A DNA stretch of 64,000 bases from Pseudomonas sp. 8Z (GCF_902506535.1 NZ_LR733826.1:465079-529078), one strand, 5' to 3'. Shown: positions 20,249-31,081, counted from the first letter of the stretch. Numbers and translations are program-made. The notes: a model not told the origin generated them from the letters alone.

Positions 20249-21757
20249 TCAGTTGTTGTACAGGTCGATGATCGCACTCACCGCCTGCGACTTGACCTTG
20301 CTGGCGTCGTTACGCGCCTGCTCGATCCGGTTCAGATAAGCCTCGTCGACATCGCCGGTGACGTAGTTACCATCGAATACCGCGCAGTCAAAGTTGTCGA
20401 TCTTGATCTTCTTGCTGCCGCTGACCGCCTCGATCAGATCCGACAGATCCTGATACACCAGCCAATCGGCACCGATCAGCTCGCAGACTTCCTCGGTGGT
20501 ACGGCCATGGGCGATCAGCTCGTGAGCGCTGGGCATGTCGATACCGTAGACGTTCGGGTAGCGCACCGCCGGCGCCGCCGAGCAGAAGTAGACGTTCTTC
20601 GCCCCGGCCTCACGGGCCATCTGGATGATCTGCTTACAAGTGGTGCCGCGTACGATGGAGTCATCCACCAGCATCACGTTCTTGCCACGGAACTCCAGCT
20701 CGATGGCGTTGAGCTTCTGCCGCACGGATTTTTTGCGCGCTGCCTGGCCCGGCATGATGAAGGTACGGCCGATGTAACGGTTCTTGACGAAACCTTCGCG
20801 GAATTTCACACCCAGGTGATTGGCCAGTTCCAGCGCGGCAGTGCGGCTGGTATCGGGAATCGGGATGACCACGTCGATATCGTGCTCCGGGCGCTCGCGA
20901 AGAATCTTGTCAGCCAGACGCTCTCCCATGCGCAGACGCGCCTTGTACACCGAGATGCCATCCATGATCGAATCCGGGCGTGCCAGGTAGACGTGCTCGA
21001 AGATGCACGGGGCATATTGCGGGTTCGGCGCGCACTGACGAGTAAACAGTTGGCCGTCTTCGGTGATGTACACCGCCTCGCCCGGCGCCAGGTCGCGAAT
21101 CAGGGTGAAGCCGAGCACATCCAGCGCCACACTTTCCGAGGCGATCATGTACTCCACGCCCTCATCGGTATGACGCTGGCCGAAAACAATCGGGCGAATG
21201 CCGTTAGGATCACGGAAGCCGACGATGCCGTAACCAGTGACCATCGCCACCACTGCGTAACCGCCGACACAGCGACTGTGCACATGAGACACCGCCGCGA
21301 ACACATCTTCCTCAGTCGGTTGCAACTTGCCGCGCACAGCCAGCTCATGGGCAAAGACGTTGAGCAGCACTTCGGAATCGGAGTTGGTGTTGACGTGGCG
21401 CAGGTCGGACTCGTAGATCTCCTTGGCCAACTGCTCTACGTTGGTCAGGTTGCCGTTATGCGCCAGGGTGATGCCATATGGCGAGTTGACGTAGAACGGC
21501 TGCGCCTCAGCCGAGCTGGAGCTGCCAGCGGTCGGGTAACGCACGTGACCGATGCCCATATGGCCAACCAGTCGCTGCATGTGGCGCTGCTGGAACACGT
21601 CGCGCACCAGGCCGTTGTCCTTGCGCAGAAACAACCGGCCATCATGGCTGGTCACGATGCCGGCAGCGTCCTGGCCGCGATGCTGAAGGACGGTTAGCGC
21701 GTCATACAGCGCCTGATTGACGTTCGACTTGCCGACGATACCGACGATGCCACACAT
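20249..21757 (-). CDS. purF: Amidophosphoribosyltransferase
   Basis: The 502-residue enzyme catalyses the first step of purine synthesis, making phosphoribosylamine from PRPP and glutamine. Its N-terminal glutaminase begins MCGIVGIVG, so Cys2 is the nucleophile after Met removal. The glutamine pocket (HNGNLTN) and the PRPP-binding [13 protein letters not shown] in the phosphoribosyltransferase half are intact. It follows cvpA in the conserved folC-dedD-cvpA-purF order. Confidence 0.97.
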   Translation of the reverse strand: MCGIVGIVGKSNVNQALYDALTVLQHRGQDAAGIVTSHDGRLFLRKDNGLVRDVFQQRHMQRLVGHMGIGHVRYPTAGSSSSAEAQPFYVNSPYGITLAHNGNLTNVEQLAKEIYESDLRHVNTNSDSEVLLNVFAHELAVRGKLQPTEEDVFAAVSHVHSRCVGGYAVVAMVTGYGIVGFRDPNGIRPIVFGQRHTDEGVEYMIASESVALDVLGFTLIRDLAPGEAVYITEDGQLFTRQCAPNPQYAPCIFEHVYLARPDSIMDGISVYKARLRMGERLADKILRERPEHDIDVVIPIPDTSRTAALELANHLGVKFREGFVKNRYIGRTFIMPGQAARKKSVRQKLNAIELEFRGKNVMLVDDSIVRGTTCKQIIQMAREAGAKNVYFCSAAPAVRYPNVYGIDMPSAHELIAHGRTTEEVCELIGADWLVYQDLSDLIEAVSGSKKIKIDNFDCAVFDGNYVTGDVDEAYLNRIEQARNDASKVKSQAVSAIIDLYNN

Positions 21758-21832
21758 GTGCCACGACCCCTGCTATGTAGTTCAGGCTAATTCAGCGACC
21801 GGCGCAGCAGTTAGCCGCACCGGCCACTCTAT

Positions 21833-22354
21833 TCAAAGCAAAGTGGCTGGGTGAGCCACTTCACTGTTCAACCATTGGCTCGACCAGCCCAGAATCAGAT
21901 TCTTCGACCAGTCGGCAACCATCAGAAAATGCGGCACCAGCTTCGACTGCTGCCACCAGATATCCTGCTGCACCGGCGCCAGACTAATCAGCCCCACCAG
22001 CAACACAACCAACAGACCACCGCGCGCGGCGCCAAAGACCATGCCAAGAAAACGATCCGTACCCGAAAGGCCGGTGACTCGAATCAACTCGCCGATTAGG
22101 AAATTGACCAACGCACCGACCAGCAGCGTGGCAATAAAGAGAATCGCGCAGGCCGCGATCACGCGGGCCGATGGGGTTTCGATAAATTCGACGAGATGCT
22201 GCGACAGAGCGCCACCGAACATCCAGGCAATCACACCCGCAATGATCCAGGTAAGCAGTGACAGCGCTTCTTTGACGAAGCCACGCTTCAGACTGATCAA
22301 GCTTGAGATGGCGATGACGGCGATGATCGCCCAATCAACCCAGGTAAATGCCAC
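21833..22354 (-). CDS. cvpA: CvpA-family inner-membrane protein
   Basis: The 173-residue protein has four predicted membrane helices: WVDWAIIAVIAISSLISLKRG at the start, LLTWIIAGVIAWMFGG, VIAACAILFIATLLVGALVNFLIG (quoted in part), and GGLLVVLLVGLISLAP. The RGFVKEALSL and GTDRFLGMVFGAARG motifs are typical of the CvpA/colicin V production family. It is upstream of purF as in enterics and pseudomonads. The family is linked to colicin V export and envelope stress; the molecular role is unclear. Confidence 0.93.
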   Translation of the reverse strand: MAFTWVDWAIIAVIAISSLISLKRGFVKEALSLLTWIIAGVIAWMFGGALSQHLVEFIETPSARVIAACAILFIATLLVGALVNFLIGELIRVTGLSGTDRFLGMVFGAARGGLLVVLLVGLISLAPVQQDIWWQQSKLVPHFLMVADWSKNLILGWSSQWLNSEVAHPATLL

Positions 22355-22505
22355 GATGCGCTCTGCCAGCGGGAAAGGCCGTGCATTCTAACAGAGCACA
22401 GCGTGCGGGGTAACCGGGCCAGAGCCATCTGCCAGGCAATCGTTTCGATACCTGAGCACTGCCGAGAGCAGCACAAACAGGAGCCCCGCAGCCAATGCCT
22501 ATGGA

Positions 22506-23123
22506 CTAACCCGCCTCTGGCTGAAAGCGCACGACAAAGCCATTGAGCTTATGCTGGCGATTAAGCTGATCACGCAAACGCTCAGCCTCCGTTCGTTCGA
22601 TCAATGGGCCGACAAAAACACGATTCATACCATCGAAAGTACGGATGTAAGCGTTATAGCCCTGACTGCGCAGGGTTTTCTGTAAATTCTCAGCGCCTGG
22701 ACGACTGGACAGGCTGGCCAGTTGCACAGACCAACTGATCGGCAAGGTGTTGGGGTCCAAACGAGTATCGGGCTTGCTGGGAGTAACCGCCGAAGGAGGC
22801 GTCACTGGCTCAGCTTTAGGCGGCTGAACAGCGACAGCAGGTTTGGGCTCATCCGCAGACTGAGAAGGCACCTCGACACGCTGCGGCTCATCTGACGCCA
22901 ATGGGACAGGCTCTTGCGGCAATGCCTCCGGCTCTACAACCTCGGCAGGCTCTACGACCATCTCAGGAACGGTCGGCGCCTGCGGCATCTCCGGCGCATC
23001 AACCACAACATGGCGCATTTCGTCTTGGCGCGACAGCAACATTGGCAGGAAGATCACTGCTAGCGCCACCAGCACCAGGGCGCCGACCATGCGCTGTTTG
23101 AGCCTCTTCTCCAACAAAGCCAT
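22506..23123 (-). CDS. SPOR-domain protein, DedD-like
   Basis: The 205-residue protein has a short cytoplasmic start (MALLEKRLKQRMVG), one membrane helix at about residues 14-33, a Pro/Glu/Val-rich periplasmic linker (~40-125) and a C-terminal SPOR domain (SWSVQLASLSSRPGAENLQKTL, quoted in part; FVGPLIERTEAERLRDQL). SPOR domains bind denuded glycan strands at the division septum. GGAG lies six bases before the ATG at 23123, so I prefer it to the GTG one codon upstream. It is followed by cvpA. Confidence 0.9.
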   Translation of the reverse strand: MALLEKRLKQRMVGALVLVALAVIFLPMLLSRQDEMRHVVVDAPEMPQAPTVPEMVVEPAEVVEPEALPQEPVPLASDEPQRVEVPSQSADEPKPAVAVQPPKAEPVTPPSAVTPSKPDTRLDPNTLPISWSVQLASLSSRPGAENLQKTLRSQGYNAYIRTFDGMNRVFVGPLIERTEAERLRDQLNRQHKLNGFVVRFQPEAG

Positions 23124-23207
23124 CACCTACTCCACCGTTGAACAAATCTGAGGCTGCGATACTGCCATTCAAGCAACACATCACGCCAGACCCATCAACA
23201 CCCTCGA

Positions 23208-24485
23208 TCAGCGCAACTCAGCCATCCACTCGAGTGCCTCAGCGACACAGAAGAACGAACCGAACACCAGAATTTCATCGCCGTCAGCCGCCCGCTGACA
23301 CTGCGCGATCAACGCCTCACGCACACTCTCGTGCTGGCTGACCAACGCCGCGCGCGCAGACAAATGCGTCGCCAACTCTGCTGCCGAGCGCGTGCGCGGC
23401 GTGGCCAGAGGCGCTACAGCCCAAGCAGACAGCGCCCCCTGCAACGGCGCCAGCACGCCCTCCAGGTCCTTGTCAGACAGAAGCCCGAAGACAGCAAGAC
23501 GCTCACCAGCAATCGGGCGAGCATCCAGCCGCTGAGCGAGATAGTCAGCCGCATGAGGGTTATGCCCAACATCCAGCAACACTGTCAGAGCCTTGCCGTG
23601 CCAAGTAATGGCGCGGCGATCAAGGCGCCCAGTCACCCGCGTAGCCAACAACGCCCGCTCGATATGCTCAACACTCCAGGGCATGTCCAGCAGGGCGTAG
23701 GCTTGCAATGCAAGCGCTGCATTCTCCATCGGCAAATCGAGCAAAGGCAGATCATTCAGACGCAGAACGCGCCCCTGCGCGTCAAGCCCGAGCCATTGCC
23801 AGCCAGCCTCACCCACAAGCAGGTTGTAGTCGCGCCCACGCAAGAAGAATGGCGTATCCAGGCGCACCACCGCATCAATCAACGGCTGCGGCGGATCGAC
23901 GTCACCACACAGCGCAGGCTTGCCCGCCCGCATGATTCCCGCCTTCTCGAAGGCCACCGACTCTCGGGTATCACCCAACCAGTCCGCATGATCCAGGCCG
24001 ATGCTGGTAATCAGCGCCAGATCGGCGTCAACCAGATTCACTGCATCCAGGCGCCCACCTAGACCAACTTCCAGCACTACAGCATCTAGCGCCGCCTGCT
24101 CGAAAAGCCAGAAGGCAGCCAGAGTCCCCACTTCGAAGTAGGTCAGGGAAATCTCTCCGCGCGCCGCCTCAACGGCGGCGAAGGCCTGGCACAAGGCATC
24201 ATCACTGGCCTCACGACCGTTGACGATGACGCGCTCGTTGTAGCGCAGCAAATGCGGAGAACTGTACACCCCCACGCTCAGCCCCTGCTCACGCAGCAGG
24301 CTGGCGATAAAGGCGCAGGTAGAACCCTTGCCATTGGTACCGGTAACGGTAATTACCTGCGGCGCGGGCTTGCCCAGGCCGAGTCGGCGTGCCACCTCGC
24401 GCGAACGATCCAAGCCCATCTCGATGGCTGTCGGATGCAGTTGCTCAAGATAGGCGAGCCACTCGCCCAGGCTGCGCGGGGTCAT
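23208..24485 (-). CDS. folC: Bifunctional dihydrofolate synthase / folylpolyglutamate synthase
   Basis: The 425-residue Mur-ligase-family enzyme adds glutamate to dihydropteroate and folates. The ATP loop [42 protein letters not shown] and the C-terminal [18 protein letters not shown] are all present. The start overlaps the accD stop by four bases (ATGA), as in other pseudomonads and in E. coli. Length is as expected. Confidence 0.95.
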   Translation of the reverse strand: MTPRSLGEWLAYLEQLHPTAIEMGLDRSREVARRLGLGKPAPQVITVTGTNGKGSTCAFIASLLREQGLSVGVYSSPHLLRYNERVIVNGREASDDALCQAFAAVEAARGEISLTYFEVGTLAAFWLFEQAALDAVVLEVGLGGRLDAVNLVDADLALITSIGLDHADWLGDTRESVAFEKAGIMRAGKPALCGDVDPPQPLIDAVVRLDTPFFLRGRDYNLLVGEAGWQWLGLDAQGRVLRLNDLPLLDLPMENAALALQAYALLDMPWSVEHIERALLATRVTGRLDRRAITWHGKALTVLLDVGHNPHAADYLAQRLDARPIAGERLAVFGLLSDKDLEGVLAPLQGALSAWAVAPLATPRTRSAAELATHLSARAALVSQHESVREALIAQCQRAADGDEILVFGSFFCVAEALEWMAELR

Positions 24486-25366
24486 GCAGTCGCCGGCAGA
24501 GCGACCGGGGACGGACGATTCATCAACTGCGCCAGCAGGCGAGCCAAACGTGGGCGCAGCTCATCACGCGGAATGATCATATCGATAGCGCCGTGCTCCA
24601 GCAGGAACTCACTGCGCTGGAAGCCTTCCGGCAGTTTCTCGCGCACGGTCTGCTCGATCACACGCGGCCCGGCGAAACCGATCAGCGCCTTGGGCTCGGC
24701 CACGATCACATCACCCAGCATCGCCAGGCTGGCGGATACACCACCGTAGACCGGGTCGGTCAGCACGGAAATGAACGGCAGCCCCTCTTCGCGCAAGCGC
24801 GCCAGAGCCGCGGAAGTCTTGGCCATCTGCATCAAGGAGATCAGCGCTTCCTGCATGCGCGCGCCACCCGAGGCAGAGAAGCACACCAACGGGCAACGCT
24901 GCTCCAGCGCGGCATTGGCGGCACGCACGAAGCGCTCACCAACGATGGCACCCATGGAGCCGCCCATGAAGGAGAATTCGAACGCGCAGACCGCGACCGG
25001 CATGCCTTCGAGGGCGCCGCTCATGGCGATTAGTGCATCTTTCTCACCGGTCTGCTTCTGCGCAGCGACAATGCGATCCTTGTACTTCTTGGTGTCACGG
25101 AATTTGAGACGGTCGACCGGCTCCAGATCGGCGCCCAGCTCCTCGCGTCCTTCGGCATCGAGGAACAGATCGAGACGACGACGCGCATCGATACGCATGT
25201 GGTGGTTGCACTTGGGACAAACATCCAGGGTCTTTTCCAGCTCGGGGCGATAGAGCACAGCTTCACAGGACGGGCATTTGTGCCAGAGCCCTTCAGGTAC
25301 CGAGCTCTTCTTCGCCTCGGAACGCATGATCGAGGGAATGAGTTTGTCTACCAACCAGTTGCTCAT
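24482..25366 (-). CDS. accD: Acetyl-CoA carboxylase carboxyltransferase subunit beta
   Basis: The 294-residue protein contains an N-terminal four-cysteine zinc ribbon ([20 protein letters not shown], then CNHHM) and the carboxyltransferase core with [14 protein letters not shown] and [12 protein letters not shown]. With AccA it transfers carboxyl from biotin to acetyl-CoA, making malonyl-CoA for fatty acids. The ATG at 25366 ([11 protein letters not shown]) has GGAG upstream. It is in the trpF-accD-folC order usual for the genus. Confidence 0.96.
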   Translation of the reverse strand: MSNWLVDKLIPSIMRSEAKKSSVPEGLWHKCPSCEAVLYRPELEKTLDVCPKCNHHMRIDARRRLDLFLDAEGREELGADLEPVDRLKFRDTKKYKDRIVAAQKQTGEKDALIAMSGALEGMPVAVCAFEFSFMGGSMGAIVGERFVRAANAALEQRCPLVCFSASGGARMQEALISLMQMAKTSAALARLREEGLPFISVLTDPVYGGVSASLAMLGDVIVAEPKALIGFAGPRVIEQTVREKLPEGFQRSEFLLEHGAIDMIIPRDELRPRLARLLAQLMNRPSPVALPATA

Positions 25367-25497
25367 GCTGTTATCTCTCCATAACCGATGGTCGGAGCGG
25401 ATGACCACAGAGATCCCCGCCTCCAGCAATTCGTTTTGGCCGCCCTCATCAGCGGCATGACGTCCTAGTGGACGGCAGCAAACACGCAGCCGTCACA

Positions 25498-26118
25498 TCA
25501 GGCCGCGCGCACCGCGTTGAGGAAGGCCTGAATTCGGCTTGCATCCTTTATGCCTTTCGCTGCTTCGACCCCACCACTGACATCGACCGCATAAGGGCGA
25601 ACCTGGGCAATGGCTTGCGCGACGTTATCTGGCGTCAGCCCACCTGCGAGGATGACAGGCTTACCGGCCTCGCTCGGCACCAGCGACCAATCGAACGCTG
25701 CGCCAGTACCGCCCGGTACACCCTCGACAAAGGTATCGAGCAATATCCCGCACGCACCGGTATAGGGCGCCATCAGCGCCGCAACGTCCTGATCGGCACG
25801 CACACGTAGCGCCTTGATGTAAGGCCGCGAAAAACCCTCACAATCCGTCGGCGACTCATCACCATGAAACTGCAGTAAATCCAACGGCACTTCGCGCAGC
25901 AGGGCCTGCAAGGCTTCACGTGGCATATCGACGAACAAACCAACACAAGTCACGAACGGCGGTAATGCGGCAACAATGGCTCTCGCCTGCTCGATACTCA
26001 CCGCTCTGGGGCTTTTGGCATAGAACACCAGACCGATAGCATCGGCCCCAGCCTCTACTGCCGCCAGCGCATCCTCGACGCGCGTAATGCCACAAATCTT
26101 GCTACGCACCCTAGTCAC
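25498..26118 (-). CDS. trpF: Phosphoribosylanthranilate isomerase
   Basis: The 206-residue TIM-barrel enzyme of tryptophan synthesis shows [11 protein letters not shown] at the start, [14 protein letters not shown], the loop [19 protein letters not shown] (quoted in part) and the C-terminal [16 protein letters not shown] choose GTG at 26118 since it puts KICGIT at the usual residue 7 and has GAGG nine bases upstream. A longer ATG frame to 26163 would overlap truA by four bases and cannot be fully excluded. Confidence 0.93.
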   Translation of the reverse strand: MTRVRSKICGITRVEDALAAVEAGADAIGLVFYAKSPRAVSIEQARAIVAALPPFVTCVGLFVDMPREALQALLREVPLDLLQFHGDESPTDCEGFSRPYIKALRVRADQDVAALMAPYTGACGILLDTFVEGVPGGTGAAFDWSLVPSEAGKPVILAGGLTPDNVAQAIAQVRPYAVDVSGGVEAAKGIKDASRIQAFLNAVRAA

Positions 26119-26159
26119 GTTAACTGCCCTCGTATTGAGCGCCGGATGGTAGCAAAGGC

Positions 26160-27023
26160 TCACACCTGGCGCACATCCGCCAGGCCGGAAAGAAAGTGCG
26201 GCCCCAGATAGCGCTGCGGCAACTCGAATTCGGCCGGATACTCGACTTCGATCAGATAAAGACCATAAGGGTGAGCAGTGACGCCGCCACTGCGCCGCTC
26301 ACAACGCTCCAGCACTTCACGCACCCACTCGACAGGGCGCTCGCCCGCCGCAACAGCCATCAACACACCAGCGATGTTGCGCACCATGTGATGAAGGAAG
26401 GCATTAGCGCGAATATCCAGCACGACGAAACGACCGTGCTCGATGATCTCCAAATGATGCACGGTCTTGATCGGAGACTTTGCCTGACACTGACTGGCGC
26501 GAAAAGCACTGAAGTCATGCGTGCCGACCAGAACCCTGGCCGCCTCGCGCATGCGCGCAACATCCAACGGACGATGATTCCAGGTGATCTCTTCAGCCAT
26601 ATGCGCCGGGCGAATCGGATCGCTGTAGATCACGTAGCGGTAGCGCCGCGCCATCGCGCTGAAGCGCGCATGAAAATGCGCAGGCATCACCTTGGCCCAG
26701 GTGACGCTGATGTCCTTGGGCAGGTTCATGTTCGCGCCCATGATCCAGGCATGCAGCGGGCGCTCGACAGCCGTATCGAAGTGCACCACCTGACCACTGG
26801 CATGCACCGACGCATCGGTGCGCCCGGCACACATGATGTTCACTGGCGCACCGCCTGCCACTTTCGACAAGGCATCCTCCAGGCAACCCTGGATCGAAGC
26901 AACCTTGCCGCTCTGGCGTTGAAAGCCGCGATAACGAGCACCCTTGTATTCGATGCCAAGCGCGACTCTAGAAAAGCCAGCGGCCGCCATTTCGGCGGCC
27001 GCTACAGGTACTACATCAGACAT
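26160..27023 (-). CDS. truA: tRNA pseudouridine(38-40) synthase
   Basis: The 287-residue enzyme makes pseudouridine in the anticodon stem-loop of many tRNAs. The catalytic aspartate is in [20 protein letters not shown] (quoted in part), with [16 protein letters not shown] near the start and [16 protein letters not shown] in the C-terminal half. ATG at 27023 is preferred; a TTG four codons earlier would overlap the fimV stop. fimV-truA-trpF is the usual Pseudomonas order. Confidence 0.94.
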   Translation of the reverse strand: MSDVVPVAAAEMAAAGFSRVALGIEYKGARYRGFQRQSGKVASIQGCLEDALSKVAGGAPVNIMCAGRTDASVHASGQVVHFDTAVERPLHAWIMGANMNLPKDISVTWAKVMPAHFHARFSAMARRYRYVIYSDPIRPAHMAEEITWNHRPLDVARMREAARVLVGTHDFSAFRASQCQAKSPIKTVHHLEIIEHGRFVVLDIRANAFLHHMVRNIAGVLMAVAAGERPVEWVREVLERCERRSGGVTAHPYGLYLIEVEYPAEFELPQRYLGPHFLSGLADVRQV

Positions 27024-27031
27024 AAATTCAA

Positions 27032-29791
27032 TCAAACCAGCTTGGCAATCATCTCACGAGCTTCTTGCTGCTGAGCATCGCTACCCTCTGCAACCACTTC
27101 GTCGAGAATGTCGCGCGCCCCCTCGGTATCGCCCATATCGATATAGGCACGCGCCAGATCCAGCTTGGTGGCGGTTTCATCAGTTCCCGAGAGGAAATCA
27201 AAATCGTCATCACCCTCCAGATCATCGCCAAAGTCATCGGCAGATGCGAGCAACGGAACATTCTCCTCAGACATATCTGACGCCCCGGATTCCGCCGACA
27301 ATTGTTCAAGCTCTGCATTGACCTCATTGAGCTGAGCCGCAAAATCACTTACATCAGCGGTCGGCTTGGCGGGCTCATCATCGAGCGACAGGTCAAAATC
27401 AGCCGGCAAATCGAGGTCGCCATCCGCCGCGTTCTCGCCTGGCAACTCCAGGCCAAGGTTCGCCAGCTCAGCGTCGGCAGCAGGTTCAGCCACCTCATCA
27501 AGACTGAGCAGGAAGTCATCGCCCGCATCACCAGTAGTCGACGGAGCAGGTTCTTCCAACTCAAGACTGAAATCAGCGAGCTCATTGGTGAGCGGCGCTC
27601 CCGCCTCCTGCGCATCATCCAGTGCGAGGTCGAAATCGAGTTCATCTGCCGACTGAGTATCAGGCTCAGCATCCACCAAGCCAAAGTCCAAATCCTCATC
27701 CAACGCCGGGCGTTGCTCTACAGACGGTGCGGCAGCCTCAATATCACGCTCCAGATCGCTCTCCAGATCATCAAGACTCAGGTCGAAGGCATCGTCCAGC
27801 TCGTCAGCAGAAGCGGGAGCACTTGCACTCGATTCACCAAGAGCAAGGTCATCGAAGTTGAAATCACCTAGATCATCGGAGGCTGCGACTGCAGTGGCAG
27901 CAGCGCCCGCCCCGACAAAAGCAGCCATGGCCGGATACTTGCCTTTGAGTTGATCGACCTCAGCACTTGCCCCGCCAATTTCATGCAATTCATTGTCTTG
28001 GCGGGCAAAGCCCTCACGATCACCCAGCTCGGCATAAACCTCCATCAGCTTGAGGCGCAGATCTGCACGATGAGGCTCGTCGTTGATCGCGTTTTGCAAC
28101 AGCTCGGCAGCCTGATTAAAGCGGCCATAGGCAATGTAAATATCAGCTTCACCCAGAGCATCACCTGTTTGCGCGGTGACGCGCTCCTCGGCGCTGGTCG
28201 GTGCAGACTTGAGCGGCTCCTCATCAAGCCCCTCAAAACTATCTTGCGGCATATCCAGATCAGCCGCAAAAGCGCTGTCCTGGGCAAGCTCCTCATCAAA
28301 CACTTGCTGCGGCTCTGCCTCCTTCATCGCGTTACGACGCGACAACGCCATCAGACCAACCAGCAGAAGCAGCAGCGCACCACCACCAGCAAGGCCCAAA
28401 GTCATCGGGTTGGCCAACAGCTCATCGATGAAGCTCGGCTGAGCGACAGGTGCGGGCGCAGAGGTTTTGGCTGGCGCGGCCGGTTCGGCCGCCGGAGCAG
28501 GTTCACTGACCGGAGGGGGGGGCTCAGCAGCACCCTGCTCGGAAGCAGCCGACTCTTCGCTGTAGTTGTAGTCAGGCGCCTCTTCCTGCGATGGCATCAC
28601 TGCGGCCTCAGGGGGCGCTGCGACCGGCGCTTGAGTCGGCGATTCTTGAGCAGGCGCGGGGCTGGCAGGCGCCCCACCGGCCTGACCAACATCAGCTTGC
28701 AGCTTGGCAAGCTGGCTGTCCTTGAGTTCGATCAGGCGCTGCAATTTATCCAATTGGCTCTGCAGATCGCCAACCCGGCTTTGCAGCTCTGCATTCTCGC
28801 GACGAGTCGAGTCGAGACTTTCCTGAGTCACAGCCAGCTTGTCGGCCAACGCCTTGCTATCAGCAGAACCTGTATCGCTGCCGCGCGTGGTCTTGCCGCT
28901 ATCAGCAGAAACCAGCTTCAGGCTGTCGCCTTTTTCAGCCGCTGCAGGTGCGGCACCTGCAGCGCTACGACGAGTAGCATCAAGCTGACGCGAAGCAACA
29001 CCGCGGCCATCACGCCAGGCAGCGTTCTGCGCAGCGACCTGTGCCAATGCCTCGGCATTGCTGCGACTACGAACCTGCTGCTCATTAGGTAAACGCAGAA
29101 CCTGACCGCTTTTCAGGCGGTTGATATTGCCGCCGATGAAGGCATCCGGGTTCAGATCCTGAATAGCCAGCATGGTCTGGTGCACAGCCCCCCCCCCTAC
29201 ACGCTGGGCAATCTCCCACAGGGTGTCATTCTTGCTGGTGCGGTACTCACCACCGGCAACACTGCTTGGCGCAACAGAGGCAGCCGGACGCGCCGCTGGT
29301 GCAATCGATGAAGGCGCAGCCGCACGAGAAGCTGGAGCGGCAGCAGTGACAGGCGCCTGAGGCGTCGCAGCAGCGGCAGCTTGCGGAGAATAAAGAGGCG
29401 GGTCGAGCAGCAGGGTGTATTCACGCAGCGAGCGACCATTAGGCCACAGCACTTCAACCAAAAAGTTGAGATAAGGTTCGCGAACTGCCTTGTTGGAAGT
29501 CACCCGAATGACACTCTTGCCATTGGGTTTCAATACAGGAGTGAATTTAAGGTCGTTCAGAAAGAACTGGCGATCAATGCCCGCCTTGGCAAACTCTTCA
29601 GGGGAAGCCAGCTTGGGAACGACTTCATTGGAGGCTAGATCACGCACCTCCAGCAACTCGATCTCCGCGACCAGGGGCTGATTCAGCGAGGACTGCAGGG
29701 TAACTTCGCCCAACCCCAGCGCATGCGCCATCCCAGAAGACAGGGCGGACGCCGCTGCGATTGCCAGCACCAGTTTGCGAACCCGAACCAT
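27032..29791 (-). CDS. fimV: Polar hub protein FimV, LysM and TPR-type
   Basis: The 919-residue inner-membrane protein organises type IV pili, twitching motility and the cell pole in Pseudomonas. A signal peptide is followed by the FimV N-terminal domain (LGLGEVTLQSSLNQPLVAEI, quoted in part), a periplasmic LysM motif (~180-233, NDTLWEIAQRVGGG to LKSGQVLRLP), a coiled coil (~330-375), one membrane helix (~460-482), a cytoplasmic TPR-like segment and a very acidic tail ending in the conserved FimV C-terminal motif LDLARAYIDMGDTEGARDIL. Codons for Val-Gly-Gly-Gly-Ala near residue 199 contain a run of ten G, a possible slippage site. An eight-base run also codes for the Pro-rich stretch near residue 424. 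Confidence 0.95.
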   Translation of the reverse strand: MVRVRKLVLAIAAASALSSGMAHALGLGEVTLQSSLNQPLVAEIELLEVRDLASNEVVPKLASPEEFAKAGIDRQFFLNDLKFTPVLKPNGKSVIRVTSNKAVREPYLNFLVEVLWPNGRSLREYTLLLDPPLYSPQAAAAATPQAPVTAAAPASRAAAPSSIAPAARPAASVAPSSVAGGEYRTSKNDTLWEIAQRVGGGAVHQTMLAIQDLNPDAFIGGNINRLKSGQVLRLPNEQQVRSRSNAEALAQVAAQNAAWRDGRGVASRQLDATRRSAAGAAPAAAEKGDSLKLVSADSGKTTRGSDTGSADSKALADKLAVTQESLDSTRRENAELQSRVGDLQSQLDKLQRLIELKDSQLAKLQADVGQAGGAPASPAPAQESPTQAPVAAPPEAAVMPSQEEAPDYNYSEESAASEQGAAEPPPPVSEPAPAAEPAAPAKTSAPAPVAQPSFIDELLANPMTLGLAGGGALLLLLVGLMALSRRNAMKEAEPQQVFDEELAQDSAFAADLDMPQDSFEGLDEEPLKSAPTSAEERVTAQTGDALGEADIYIAYGRFNQAAELLQNAINDEPHRADLRLKLMEVYAELGDREGFARQDNELHEIGGASAEVDQLKGKYPAMAAFVGAGAAATAVAASDDLGDFNFDDLALGESSASAPASADELDDAFDLSLDDLESDLERDIEAAAPSVEQRPALDEDLDFGLVDAEPDTQSADELDFDLALDDAQEAGAPLTNELADFSLELEEPAPSTTGDAGDDFLLSLDEVAEPAADAELANLGLELPGENAADGDLDLPADFDLSLDDEPAKPTADVSDFAAQLNEVNAELEQLSAESGASDMSEENVPLLASADDFGDDLEGDDDFDFLSGTDETATKLDLARAYIDMGDTEGARDILDEVVAEGSDAQQQEAREMIAKLV
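29188..29197 (-). repeat. Ten-base mononucleotide run inside fimV
   Basis: Ten consecutive C on the plus strand (G on the coding strand) encode Gly-Gly-Gly in the LysM region. Gain or loss of one base would shift the frame about one fifth of the way into FimV. Runs of this length are known slippage tracts in other bacteria; here variation is inferred, not seen. Confidence 0.9.
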
Positions 29792-29940
29792 AGCGTTATC
29801 CCTTGTTTTAGCTGTCTCTGCGTGCGAGAGGGCCTAAATGAGCGTTGCCTGATCCGCCAATGGCGGCTCCCCATTCAACGATCAACTTAGACAGTATTGC
29901 CAAGCTAGAAAGATTCTTCAAATTTCTAGGTAAGTATCTT

Positions 29941-30951
29941 TTACAGATAGTGTTTTATCAATAACTCTGCTATTTGCACGGCATTCAGTGCGGCACCTTT
30001 TCGCACGTTATCAGACGCAATCCACAAATTGAGCTGGGTCGGATCACTAATTCCGCAGCGTAAACGGCCAACATGAATACTGTCCTGCCCTACCGCATCA
30101 CCAACGACGGTTGGATAGTCGCCTGACTCCGCCAGCTCTATACCTTGCGCCTGCTCAAGGCTGCGCACCACAGCAGCCAGATCCACTGGCGCATCAGCCT
30201 GAAGGCTGACTGCCAGACTGTCACCAAAGAACACAGGCACCACCGCACAGGTCACAGCCACTTTAAGCTGCGGGTCATTGCCTAGCATTTGCAATTCCTG
30301 CACCAATCGCTCCTCTAGCTGAGCATGCCCCTGCGCATTGGCCGCCCCAACCTGCGCCAGCACATTGAAGGCGATCTGGCGATCCAGCGCACGCGGCTCC
30401 AAAGGCCGACCATTGAGCAGCTCAGTGGTTTGTCGCGCCAGCTCTTGCACGCCACTGCGCCCCAACGCAGACACCGCAAGCATAGCTGTGACAACCACCT
30501 GCCGAGGCAATAGCAGCGGACGCAATGCCTGGAGAACCAGCGCTAACGCCACCGCAGATGGCGTCGGACTGCTCAACACAAAAGGCGCTTTCAGTGTAGC
30601 CATCACCCGCTGCCCATCTTCAGGCATCACACAGGGCGCCTGCGCCAAAGAAAGCCCAGCAGACAGATCAATCACCGAACAACCTGCCGCGCTCGCCAAC
30701 GCCACATGCTCACGAGTAACTTCAGCACCTGCCGCGAAAAATACCAACTGCACACGAGCAAAGTCGAATCCCTCAAGCGAGCGCACACGCACCTGGCGAT
30801 CTCGGAAGGATAGGCTCTGCCCCGCGGACTCATCACTGGCAAGCAGGTGCAACTCCTTGACCGGGAAATCACGCTCATCAAGCACCCCGACCAAGGCCTC
30901 ACCGATGCTCCCGGTGGCGCCGACAATAGCGATGGAAAGTGGCTGATTCAT
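29941..30951 (-). CDS. Aspartate-semialdehyde dehydrogenase-like protein (Usg-1 type)
   Basis: The 336-residue protein has the dehydrogenase fold (IAIVGATGSIGEALVGVL at the N-terminus; VPVFFGDSLAVSLQ; C-terminal IASDNVRKGAALNAVQIAELL, quoted in part). In genuine enzymes a catalytic cysteine lies in an NC(T/S) motif after the first half; here the matching place reads SSPTPSAVALAL, with no cysteine. That suggests loss of dehydrogenase activity, in line with Usg-1-type paralogues. ATG at 30951 is chosen because the homologous N-terminus begins there. It lies just downstream of asd, past a terminator, and ahead of fimV. Confidence 0.85.
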   Translation of the reverse strand: MNQPLSIAIVGATGSIGEALVGVLDERDFPVKELHLLASDESAGQSLSFRDRQVRVRSLEGFDFARVQLVFFAAGAEVTREHVALASAAGCSVIDLSAGLSLAQAPCVMPEDGQRVMATLKAPFVLSSPTPSAVALALVLQALRPLLLPRQVVVTAMLAVSALGRSGVQELARQTTELLNGRPLEPRALDRQIAFNVLAQVGAANAQGHAQLEERLVQELQMLGNDPQLKVAVTCAVVPVFFGDSLAVSLQADAPVDLAAVVRSLEQAQGIELAESGDYPTVVGDAVGQDSIHVGRLRCGISDPTQLNLWIASDNVRKGAALNAVQIAELLIKHYL

Positions 30952-31018
30952 GATGGAAACCTGCACAACGAAGGGAGCGGCACTGTACCCGCGCCCCCGC
31001 CCCCAGGCAATCGCCCGA

Positions 31019-31061
31019 AAAAAACGAAGCCCCGCTGCATGACAGAGGGGCTTCGTTTTTT
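31019..31061. terminator. Terminator after asd
   Basis: A perfect 15-base stem (core ACGAAGCCCC / GGGGCTTCGT) carries A6 on one side and T6 on the other, so it works in both directions. It ends asd transcription 20 bases after the stop and insulates the asd-like gene. Confidence 0.9.
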
Positions 31062-31081
31062 CGGTGTTCGAACAGTCGCGT

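Noticed and set aside
20132..21697. A 521-residue open frame antisense to purF
   Set aside because: It lies wholly opposite a conserved enzyme gene; long antisense frames are common in GC-rich coding DNA, and its His/Asp/Val-rich make-up matches the mirror of purF codons.
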